Origin: Lysobacterales bacterium UBA5700
GTDB taxonomy: Bacteria > Pseudomonadota > Gammaproteobacteria > Xanthomonadales > Xanthomonadaceae
Direction of reading: 5' to 3'
Length of the DNA: 7,215 nt
Assembly: GCA_002420085.1 (NCBI GenBank)
Contig: DIHI01000080.1
Location: 103,462-110,676, forward strand
Under the pieces are notes generated by a model. That model saw only the letters and a program-made list of their open reading frames with translations, was not told the origin of the DNA and ran no database searches. Below are positions 1 through 5,563 of the stretch, piece after piece. The number at the start of each line of letters is the position of its first letter. Positions within the stretch are counted from its first letter, which is position 1. The position numbers were made by a program, and so were the translations under genes.

Positions 1-2
1 TG

Positions 3-1199
3 GCCGAATCGGAACTGGCGCGTTCACCGCTCGACGATCGGCTATGGCAGGCCCGACTCCGGGTCGATGCCGGCGACCCGCTCGCCCAGATCGAAACCAT
101 TCAACGCTGGGCGGCTGCCCTGCCCGACAGCCCGGCCGGCCTGGAGGCGCGCGCCCAGTTGGCCGAACTCCAGGGTGACGATGCCCGCGCCCGCGAGCTG
201 GCCGAGCGCGCGGTTGCCAGCGAAAGCAATCGCCCCGGCGCCGAATTCGTGCTGATCCGCGCCGACCTGCGTGACGACCCCGCCGCAGCCCTGGTCCGTC
301 TGGAGCGTGCCTTCAACGCCGCCCAGGGCAATGCCGGTCGGCGCATGGTCCTGTGGCTGGAAGGTATCGCCCTGGATCGGCTCGATCGCATCGATGAAGC
401 CGCCGACCGCTGGCGCCAGATGTTCCGGCATTCCGTACCGGGCCTGCCCTTGCCCGCCAGCGGGACGCCGGAAGCCCGGATCGAACCCGATGGCGGACCG
501 ATGCCGAAACTGCTGTGGACCTTGCCCGGCTCTCGGCCGGAGCGGCTGTTGTCCCTGCTCTCCACCCTGCCCTGTGGCCTGACCGCCGACCGCTTCGGCG
601 ACCTGCCGCGTGCCGATGGCCTCGGCCCGGTCAAGGCGCTCGACCCGTTCGGCCAGCCGGCCGAAACCGTGCCGACCTGGCGACGCCTGCTCGCCGATCG
701 CGGCCTCGACCCGGTCAGGCTGATCGAATGGATCCCGAACTGGGACGAGCGCTTGGCGGCCCGTCTGCCCGGCAGCCGGGTGCTGGCCATGTTGCGCGAC
801 CCGCGCGACCTGCTGCTCGACCTGGTACTCGACGGCGGCCCGCAGCATTACCAGATCCCCAGCTTCGAGATCGCCGCCGACTGGCTGTGCCAGGCGCTCG
901 ACCCCCTGCTGCGCCGAGTCGAAGCCGGCGATCCTGACGTGCTGCTGCTGCGGGGCGAAGCCATCGACCGCGACCCCGGCGCCGCGCTCGATCGAATCGC
1001 CGCCTTCTTCGCGTTCGAGCGGCCGGCCGGCTCTGATTGGAACGAACCGAGTACCCGCAGCCTGGGTGGCATCCCGCGATCGTTCCCGCCCGGTCACTGG
1101 CAACGCTATCGAACCGCCCTTGGCGAACCGCTGGCCGCCCTGGACGCGCTTGCCGAACGGATCGACCGACTCGCCCCGGCCCATCCGACCGCCGCCTGA
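3..1199 (+). CDS. TPR-containing sulfotransferase-like protein, C-terminal part (5' end outside window)
   Basis: The frame is open from the left edge to a TGA, giving 398 residues of a protein whose N-terminus lies outside the window. The first ~150 residues are Ala/Leu/Arg-rich paired helices of TPR type. From about residue 169 the chain resembles the sulfotransferase domain of bacterial TPR-sulfotransferases: a strand-loop-helix start (PKLLWTLPGS), then RVLAMLRDPRD near residues 259-269, which matches the 3'-phosphate-binding strand, and near the end FPPGHWQRYR followed by LGEPL, like the usual terminal GHW..Y...L segment. Family members transfer sulfate from PAPS. Here, however, the 5'-phosphosulfate loop (normally close to PRSGST) reads PGSRPE, and the Ser expected after RDPRD is replaced (DLLLD). 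I infer a sulfotransferase fold that may not bind PAPS normally. The next gene starts 49 nt downstream. Confidence 0.72.
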   Translation, partial: AESELARSPLDDRLWQARLRVDAGDPLAQIETIQRWAAALPDSPAGLEARAQLAELQGDDARARELAERAVASESNRPGAEFVLIRADLRDDPAAALVRLERAFNAAQGNAGRRMVLWLEGIALDRLDRIDEAADRWRQMFRHSVPGLPLPASGTPEARIEPDGGPMPKLLWTLPGSRPERLLSLLSTLPCGLTADRFGDLPRADGLGPVKALDPFGQPAETVPTWRRLLADRGLDPVRLIEWIPNWDERLAARLPGSRVLAMLRDPRDLLLDLVLDGGPQHYQIPSFEIAADWLCQALDPLLRRVEAGDPDVLLLRGEAIDRDPGAALDRIAAFFAFERPAGSDWNEPSTRSLGGIPRSFPPGHWQRYRTALGEPLAALDALAERIDRLAPAHPTAA

Positions 1200-1234
1200 C
1201 CGCCATCTGACCGACCCGATCACGTACACCGCCC

Positions 1235-1240
1235 AGGAGG
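1235..1240 (+). promoter_or_regulatory. Shine-Dalgarno site that fixes the GTG start of the sugar dehydrogenase
   Basis: AGGAGG lies 8 nt before a GTG at 1249. The frame stays open far upstream, to about 1066 inside the preceding gene, so this site decides the start. The protein that follows has a clear signal peptide from this GTG, which supports the choice. Confidence 0.85.
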
Positions 1241-1248
1241 AACCGCCC

Positions 1249-2412
1249 GTGCAATCCGAACTCGTGCAACCTCAAGCCACCCCCAGCCGGTCGCGTCGCC
1301 TGTCGGTCGCACTGCTCGTCTTCAGCCTCGGCGTCCCGATGCTGGCCGCCGCCGCCGCCCCGACAGCGAAATTGAACGTCCCGCCGGGCTTCGTCGTCGA
1401 GACCTATGCCGAAGGCGTCGAGAACGCCCGCGCCATGGCCTGGGGCGGCCGGGGCACCTTGTTCGTCGGCTCGCGCGACAAGGGACAGGTGTACGCCCTG
1501 AGCGATGGTGATGGCGACGGCCGGGCCGAGACCGTCCGGGTGATCGCCAAGGGCCTGCGCATGCCGGTCGGCGTTGCCTTCCGCGAGGGTGCCCTGTACG
1601 TCTCGGCGGTCGAACGGATCGTCCGCTTCGACGACATCGAGAATCGCCTCGACAACCCGCCGCAGCCGATCGTCGCCATCGCCGACCTGCCATCCGAGCG
1701 CCATCACGGCTGGCGTTACATCGCCTTCGGCCCGGACGGCAAGCTCTACGTACCGATCGGCGCCCCGTGCAACGTCTGCGACGACGCCGGGTTCGCCACC
1801 CTGCTGCGCATGAACCCGGATGGCAGCGAACGCCAGGTCATCGCCGAAGGCGTGCGCAACAGCGTCGGCTTCGATTGGCATCCCGACAGCGGCGCGCTCT
1901 GGTTCACCGACAACGGCCGCGACTGGCTCGGCGATGACAGCCCGGATTGCGAGTTGAATCGCCTCGATGCTCCGGGCGGACACTTCGGGTTCCCCTACTG
2001 CCATGCCGGCATCCTCGACCCCGAGTTCGGCGACGGAAAATCGTGCAGCGACTACATCGCCCCGGCCGGACGACTCGGCGCCCACACCGCCCCGCTCGGC
2101 ATCCGGTTCTACACCGGCAGCGCCTTTCCAGCCGACTATCGTGGCCACGCCCTGATCGCTCGGCATGGCTCGTGGAATCGCTCGGTCAAGAGCGGCTACG
2201 ACGTCGTTCGAGCCAGGATCGAGGATGGCCGGGTCACCGCCATCGAACCGTTTCTGACCGGCTTTCTCGATGGCCAGAAGACCCTCGGCCGGCCGGTCGA
2301 TGTCATCCAGGCCGCCGATGGCTCGGTCCTGGTTTCCGACGACCACGCCCACGCCATCTACCGGATACGCTACGTCGGCACCGACAGCAGCATCGGCAAC
2401 GGACAGCCATGA
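1249..2412 (+). CDS. Secreted PQQ-dependent sugar dehydrogenase, L-sorbosone dehydrogenase family (GSDH fold)
   Basis: This 387-residue protein starts with GTG behind a perfect SD. Residues ~14-37 form a signal peptide: an Arg-rich n-region, a hydrophobic core and an Ala-rich cleavage region, so the enzyme is probably periplasmic. The rest is a six-bladed propeller of the soluble glucose/sorbosone dehydrogenase family, which oxidises sugars or aldoses with PQQ and Ca2+. HHGWRYIAFGPDGKLYV (152-168) aligns with the catalytic-His segment of soluble glucose dehydrogenase, with His153 as the likely base. GVRNSVGF (201-208) carries the PQQ-contacting Arg203. FTDNGRDWLGDD..CELN (219-237) matches the Ca/PQQ segment, and FGFPYCH follows. 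HGSWNRS (306-312) is also typical of the sorbosone branch. The pair CNVC (174-177) and further Cys suggest disulfides. The true substrate cannot be read from sequence. The PEBP gene follows after 63 nt. Confidence 0.9.
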   Translation: MQSELVQPQATPSRSRRLSVALLVFSLGVPMLAAAAAPTAKLNVPPGFVVETYAEGVENARAMAWGGRGTLFVGSRDKGQVYALSDGDGDGRAETVRVIAKGLRMPVGVAFREGALYVSAVERIVRFDDIENRLDNPPQPIVAIADLPSERHHGWRYIAFGPDGKLYVPIGAPCNVCDDAGFATLLRMNPDGSERQVIAEGVRNSVGFDWHPDSGALWFTDNGRDWLGDDSPDCELNRLDAPGGHFGFPYCHAGILDPEFGDGKSCSDYIAPAGRLGAHTAPLGIRFYTGSAFPADYRGHALIARHGSWNRSVKSGYDVVRARIEDGRVTAIEPFLTGFLDGQKTLGRPVDVIQAADGSVLVSDDHAHAIYRIRYVGTDSSIGNGQP

Positions 2413-2430
2413 TCGATCCACCCTGATCAC

Positions 2431-2452
2431 CCGACCGGACGGCATCGGTCGG
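2431..2452 (+). repeat. Intergenic inverted repeat (7-bp stem, 8-nt loop)
   Basis: CCGACCG is followed by an 8-nt loop and its exact complement CGGTCGG, in the 63-nt gap between the dehydrogenase and PEBP genes. No T-run follows, so it is not a canonical intrinsic terminator. It could be an mRNA-stabilising hairpin or chance in GC-rich DNA. Confidence 0.45.
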
Positions 2453-2475
2453 CACAGGCACGCACAGGAGCAGCC

Positions 2476-3111
2476 ATGAAACTCATCAGCCACAGCTTCA
2501 GGAACGGCGGACCCCTCCCGGCCGAATTCGCCGCCGGTCGGCGCGACGGCGACAGTGTCGGTTTCGGCACCAACCGCAACCCGCACCTGGCCTGGCGTGA
2601 AATACCGGCCGCAACCCTCAGCCTAGCCCTGGTCTGCGTCGATCCCGACGTACCGACCGTAGCCGAGATGGTTGGCGCGCCCGGCATCGAGATTCCCGAC
2701 GATCAACCGCGCTGCGACTTCGCCCATTGGCTGCTGATCGACATTCCCCCGAGCGTATCGGAGATCGCCGCTGGCGCCTGTTCCGACGGCTTCGTCGCCC
2801 ACGGCAAGCAGGCCCCGAACGGCCCCGCCGGCAGCCGGCAGGGCCGTAACGACTACAGCGCCTGGTTTGCCGGCAACCCCGACATGGCCGGCGACTACCT
2901 CGGTTACGACGGCCCATTCCCGCCGCCCAACGACCTGCGTCTGCACCGCTACTTCTTCCGCCTGTTCGCCCTCGACTGCCCCCACCTCCCACTGCCCGAG
3001 CGATTCGGTTACCCCGACCTGCTGCGCACACTGCACGGCCACATCCTGGCCGAAACCGCCATCCACGCCAGCTACAGCCTGCACCCTGCACGCACAGGCC
3101 AGACCGGCTGA
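2476..3111 (+). CDS. YbhB/YbcL family Raf-kinase-inhibitor-like (PEBP) protein
   Basis: A 211-residue phosphatidylethanolamine-binding-protein family member. CAGGAG lies 5 nt before the ATG. Family hallmarks run in order: NPHLAW (35-40), the DPDVP ligand-pocket segment (56-60), DFAHWLLIDIP (81-91), YDGPFPPPND (144-153), HRYFFRLFALD (157-167) and the closing HGHILAE...YSL (187-201). Bacterial PEBPs are small β-fold proteins with an anion-binding pocket and mostly unknown roles; there is no evidence that they act on kinases in bacteria. No signal peptide is seen, so it is probably cytoplasmic. At 211 residues it is somewhat longer than the ~160-185 residues common for YbhB-type proteins, partly through an insert around residues 61-80. 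It lies 63 nt after the sugar dehydrogenase on the same strand, so co-transcription is likely but a functional link is only inferred. Confidence 0.92.
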   Translation: MKLISHSFRNGGPLPAEFAAGRRDGDSVGFGTNRNPHLAWREIPAATLSLALVCVDPDVPTVAEMVGAPGIEIPDDQPRCDFAHWLLIDIPPSVSEIAAGACSDGFVAHGKQAPNGPAGSRQGRNDYSAWFAGNPDMAGDYLGYDGPFPPPNDLRLHRYFFRLFALDCPHLPLPERFGYPDLLRTLHGHILAETAIHASYSLHPARTGQTG

Positions 3112-3150
3112 ACCCGCAACCGGCGGCATTGCCGGCTGGCGCGTCCTGGC

Positions 3151-3176
3151 CCGGGGCGTTCCAGTCAGTGCCCCGG
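3151..3176 (+). repeat. Inverted repeat downstream of the PEBP gene, possible transcript end
   Basis: CCGGGGC, a 12-nt loop, then GCCCCGG form a perfect 7-bp GC-only stem 39 nt after the PEBP stop codon. A smaller stem (CCGGC/GCCGG, 3120-3135) precedes it. No U-tract follows, so this is at best a hairpin that protects or loosely terminates the upstream transcript. Confidence 0.4.
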
Positions 3177-3438
3177 CATCGCCAGCGAACCGGTCGTGCG
3201 CAATCCCTCGCCTGACACGCCAGAGCGAGCCAGGGGCGTGCCGTCACCTTTGCCGGCACCTTTGAGTGACTCGCTACGCATCGCACCATGTATCGCCCAG
3301 CGAAGCTCGCCGTCGCGTTGGAGATGTTTGCAGTGACCCAAGTCGAAGCGTCAGGCTGACCGGATGGAGGGCCGGGCGCGAGGTGCCGGATGAAGGGATG
3401 CACGCGCGCCGGGGCGGTGGCTCTTCGGCCGATTGAAG

Positions 3439-3456
3439 GATCATCGACGGATGATC
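3439..3456 (+). repeat. Perfect short inverted repeat, 7-bp stem with 4-nt loop
   Basis: GATCATC, loop GACG, then GATGATC. It sits in the gene-free stretch and is not GC-driven like the other stems. It could be an operator, a small hairpin or chance. No adjacent gene start explains it. Confidence 0.4.
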
Positions 3457-3494
3457 GAGACGGTTGGCACATACGCAGCGCGCGAGGGTCTGCC

Positions 3495-3744
3495 TCATCC
3501 CTTGCTCATTGATGACTTCGAGGCCAGGCGACTGGTCTGCACAACGAATGCACAGCTCGTCGCTGAAAGTACTTGATCGCCGTGTTCCGGCTGATCTGTA
3601 ACAACGAAATCGGCATCTGCTGGGGCATCAGTAAGCAGGGTGATGCCGTCCACCCCCTCCGCTGTCGAACATCGCGCAAGCACAAGATTCACGCGATGCT
3701 GCGATCCGCGCGGCCTGGGCGAGCGGTATCGCCTTGTACCCCAT
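3495..3744 (-). pseudogene. Possible decayed minus-strand gene in two frames, unidentified
   Basis: Two overlapping minus-strand frames read more like protein than the rest of this gap. One begins with an ATG at 3744 and runs to a stop at 3628-3630 (38 residues, with MGYKAIPLAQAARIAAS near its start). The other runs from a GTG at 3692 to 3495 (65 residues, with GITLLTDAPADADFVVTD). A frameshift between 3628 and 3692 could join them into a protein of about 80 residues or more. I do not recognise the family and see no good SD. It may equally be chance reading frame in GC-rich DNA. Confidence 0.2.
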
Positions 3745-4070
3745 CGCCCTGAATGTCCGCTCGGCCTGTACCGGATGCGAGGATGGCTACGGTTGCCAAC
3801 CCCGATCTATCAGTGCGATAGTAGGCGGGGACAGGTCAAAGAATTTGGCGCGCACACGGCGTGTGAAGCCGTTGCAGTGGTTATCCGATGCTGCAGGAGA
3901 GTGTGGTACTGGATCAGGGGTCTCAAGCGTAGCGCTGCCCGTGATCAGCATGAGAGATCTGTGGCGAGAGAGAACCTTGGCGTCATTTGCTTGTGCGTTT
4001 GGTTGCGCAAGTATTGCTGTGGTGCGGGCTTCATGACGGTTGGGATTCTGGCTAACCATTTTGTGTGGCA

Positions 4071-4075
4071 GGAGA
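4071..4075 (+). promoter_or_regulatory. Shine-Dalgarno site of the SDH-family proteinase gene
   Basis: GGAGA lies 5 nt upstream of the ATG at 4081 and supports that start. The preceding in-frame DNA does not extend the protein domain. Confidence 0.7.
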
Positions 4076-4080
4076 ATTGA

Positions 4081-4974
4081 ATGGAGCAGGATGGAGTCGT
4101 CGCCACAAATGAATACATCGAGAGCGAGCTGACCAACAGGCTCCGTAAGATCGAGGATGTTGCGGAAGCCGATGTTCTGGTCTGCATGCACCCAATTCTC
4201 CCTCCGTTGGACGATATCATCCGAAATCAAGTCGAGGATATCGATGATCGCAAAAATTCTCTTATGGTAATTCTAGAGACATTGGGCGGTTCAATCGAGA
4301 CAGCGGAGCGAATAGCCGATGTTTTCAGATATCACTACAGCAAGGGTGAAATATGTTTTCTTGTCCCGAATTTTGCAATGTCGGCGGGGACGATCTTGGT
4401 CATGTCGGGTGACCGCATATTGATGGATTATTACTCAGTGCTCGGGCCAATTGATCCTCAAATAAAAGGCAGAAACAACACGTATGTTCCAGCATTGGGT
4501 TATTTGGATAAATTTGATCAGCTCATCGAGAAGTCAAGAAATGGTGAACTGACCTCAGCGGAGATAGCTTTTTTACTCCAGAAATTTGATCCGGCAGAGC
4601 TTCACCGATTTGAGCAGGCACGAGAACATTCGGTCGATCTGCTGAAAAAGTGGCTTGTGAAATACAAATTCAAGAATTGGAAAATGACGGCAGGCAGTAA
4701 ACGACCCGTTGATGATGAAATGAAGTCTGACCGCGCTAAAGAAATTGCAGAAAAGCTAAATGATACCAAGCGTTGGCGTTCACATTCGCGAGGATTGTCG
4801 ATTCAAATTCTACGAGACGAGTTGAAACTTGAAGTTGAAGACTTCGGCTCTGAAGAACGGCACGCCCCGCTCAACAAGCTGATAAGAAATTATTACAGAT
4901 TGCTTCAGGATTATATGCACCGTAACGATCACGGCAGTGTATTGCATACCAGAAAAAGTTACCGCGCTCATTGA
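4081..4974 (+). CDS. SDH-family Clp-fold serine proteinase (serine dehydrogenase proteinase-like)
   Basis: A 297-residue protein of the Clp/crotonase-fold peptidases related to SppA and ClpP, best matching the SDH_protease family. Strand MVILETLGGSIETAERIAD (62-80) supplies the Gly-Gly oxyanion region. VPNFAMSAGTILVMSGD (95-111) carries the probable nucleophile Ser101 in A-M-S-A-G-T. MDYYSVLGPIDPQ (115-127) is the usual segment after the active site. A Lys-rich helix region (KKWLVKYKFKNWK, 189-201) and RWRSHSRGLSIQIL (231-244) match the family's C-terminal part. There is no signal peptide or membrane helix, so unlike SppA it is probably a cytoplasmic oligomer. The substrate is unknown; such proteins occur in scattered accessory positions. 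GC is far lower than in the flanking genes, and AGA, ATA and TTA codons are frequent, indicating transfer. A small gene follows after 57 nt. Confidence 0.85.
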   Translation: MEQDGVVATNEYIESELTNRLRKIEDVAEADVLVCMHPILPPLDDIIRNQVEDIDDRKNSLMVILETLGGSIETAERIADVFRYHYSKGEICFLVPNFAMSAGTILVMSGDRILMDYYSVLGPIDPQIKGRNNTYVPALGYLDKFDQLIEKSRNGELTSAEIAFLLQKFDPAELHRFEQAREHSVDLLKKWLVKYKFKNWKMTAGSKRPVDDEMKSDRAKEIAEKLNDTKRWRSHSRGLSIQILRDELKLEVEDFGSEERHAPLNKLIRNYYRLLQDYMHRNDHGSVLHTRKSYRAH

Positions 4975-5000
4975 TCTGGTGTTACGATATTTTTCAAATG

Positions 5001-5028
5001 CCAGGTGCAACCACCATCAACCAGGTGC
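5001..5028 (+). repeat. Two direct copies of CCAGGTGC, 20 bp apart, upstream of the small gene
   Basis: CCAGGTGC occurs at 5001-5008 and again at 5021-5028, just before the ATG at 5032. The start-to-start distance is 20 bp, about two helical turns, as is common for tandem protein-binding sites. The second copy also overlaps the place where a ribosome binding site would be. A role as an operator is inference; chance duplication is possible. Confidence 0.4.
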
Positions 5029-5031
5029 GCC

Positions 5032-5238
5032 ATGAACAAGTACCCGATGCTTGACTATATCCAAGAGAAACAAATCAAGATTGCCGAAAACACGGAGATT
5101 GAAAAAGCACTGGAAGTGCTCGAGAGTCTTCGTGGCTTCGATTTGGACGGCGCTGGCTATCGGCTTGCAGAACATTACGGTGCAGTTGGTGTGATCGAAG
5201 AAACGACTAGTTACAGGCATATACGAAGTAACAAATGA
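5032..5238 (+). CDS. Small unknown protein (68 aa) downstream of the SDH-family proteinase
   Basis: I do not recognise this protein. From the ATG at 5032 it has 68 residues. Residues ~8-33 are a charged, probably helical stretch (Lys/Glu/Gln with Ile/Leu spacing), followed by GFDLDGAGYRLAEHYGAVGVIEE and a basic tail (YRHIRSNK). There is no signal peptide, membrane segment or Cys. An in-frame GTG at 5005 would add nine residues, but neither start has a strong SD; I prefer the ATG because the extension lies in the direct-repeat region. Base composition is AT-leaning like the proteinase gene, same strand, 57 nt after it, so the two probably arrived together and may work together (partner, adaptor, inhibitor or substrate). 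That link is inference. Confidence 0.55.
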   Translation: MNKYPMLDYIQEKQIKIAENTEIEKALEVLESLRGFDLDGAGYRLAEHYGAVGVIEETTSYRHIRSNK

Positions 5239-5257
5239 CCCTCCCCGGTGTCTCTCT

Positions 5258-5554
5258 GTGGCATGCGGTGGGCGTGGACAGGCTTGGGTGAAAAATCCAG
5301 CATTCAAAAGCCAGGACATCCGATGCATTCCATCTCGGAACCAAGGGTGTCCTGATGTCGCTTCAAAGCTGTGGCATGACCGACTCTGCAAAGGTAAGCG
5401 CGACATCCCGCTCGGCTGGATCATCGGCGCGGCGACCACAGCGGAGATGGAACGCCAGCTTGGTGGAAAAGGAAAGGATGATGCGGCGGATGCCACAGGA
5501 ACGACGGAAGCGATACTGAGGCGGTTTCCAGCGGTCGATTCGATTGACCCATAG
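5258..5554 (+). CDS. Unidentified ORF, probably the 3' remnant of a truncated gene
   Basis: The frame starts at a GTG without a usable SD and ends with TAG at 5552-5554. The first ~45 codons look random. From about residue 34 (KLWHDRLCKGKRDIPLGWI, then GAATTAEMERQLGG) codon use becomes typical of the high-GC host and the sequence reads like real protein ending in an Ala/Asp/Lys-rich tail. The stop codon overlaps the AGGTG ribosome binding site of the next gene, the arrangement of translationally coupled genes. I infer that a longer gene once stood here and lost its 5' part when the low-GC islet was placed upstream. The family is not recognised; a short intact gene starting at an unseen internal codon remains possible. 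Confidence 0.4.
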   Translation: MACGGRGQAWVKNPAFKSQDIRCIPSRNQGCPDVASKLWHDRLCKGKRDIPLGWIIGAATTAEMERQLGGKGKDDAADATGTTEAILRRFPAVDSIDP

Positions 5555-5557
5555 GTG
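5553..5557 (+). promoter_or_regulatory. Ribosome binding site of the LysM gene, overlapping the upstream stop codon
   Basis: AGGTG, 6 nt before the ATG at 5564, overlaps the TAG of the preceding frame. The same bases include an in-frame GTG at 5555 that could be read as a start nine bases earlier, but the ATG with this SD fits better and gives a cleaner signal peptide. Confidence 0.5.
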
Positions 5558-5563
5558 AACGAT

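Larger units (their letters stand above)
3177..4080. other. About 900 bp without a supportable gene; decayed-looking DNA
   Basis: No ORF here has a recognisable domain together with a plausible start. The left half (to about 3500) is GC-rich. GC and codon character then drift toward the AT-richer islet that starts at 4081. Short open frames on both strands overlap each other and look like shadows or remnants. The plus frame ending at 4080 has no family features, is rich in Cys, Arg and Trp, and stops one base before the proteinase ATG. A 7-bp inverted repeat lies at 3439-3456, a small perfect stem (CACAC/GTGTG) at 3853-3865, and possible minus-strand coding fragments at 3495-3744. I saw no convincing sigma70 promoter for the gene at 4081. 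Confidence 0.55.

Noticed and set aside
42..1229. Minus-strand frame of 395 codons over the sulfotransferase gene
   Set aside because: Gln/Gly/Ala-rich antisense shadow. The plus strand has recognisable RDPRD and GHW segments.
715..2586. Long minus-strand open frame (623 codons) antisense to the sulfotransferase and dehydrogenase genes
   Set aside because: It is the mirror of well-identified plus-strand genes in GC-rich DNA, has low-complexity Arg/Gly/Ala/Val composition, and shows no domain.
3112..3260. Short tandem CACCTTTG copies and GC stems considered as a REP/CRISPR-like array
   Set aside because: Only two short copies, with no regular spacers and no extended dyad repeated elsewhere in the window.
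2618..3472. Minus-strand frame of 284 codons across the PEBP gene and the following gap
   Set aside because: Most of it is antisense to the clear PEBP gene; Arg/Gly/Cys-rich with no motifs.
3640..4080. Plus-strand frame ending directly before the proteinase ATG
   Set aside because: Rich in Cys, Trp and Arg, no SD at its start, no family features; the stop next to the ATG looks coincidental.
3787..4230. Minus-strand frame of 147 codons overlapping the proteinase 5' end
   Set aside because: It overlaps the well-supported start of the SDH-family proteinase and has no recognisable domain.
4975..5000. Sigma70 promoter sought before the small gene
   Set aside because: TTGATC and TACGAT are present but only 6 bp apart, so no usable -35/-10 pair was found.
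5017..5496. Minus-strand frame of 159 codons across the small gene and the following ORF
   Set aside because: Antisense to the small islet gene, with low-complexity Ser/Pro/Ala content and no SD.
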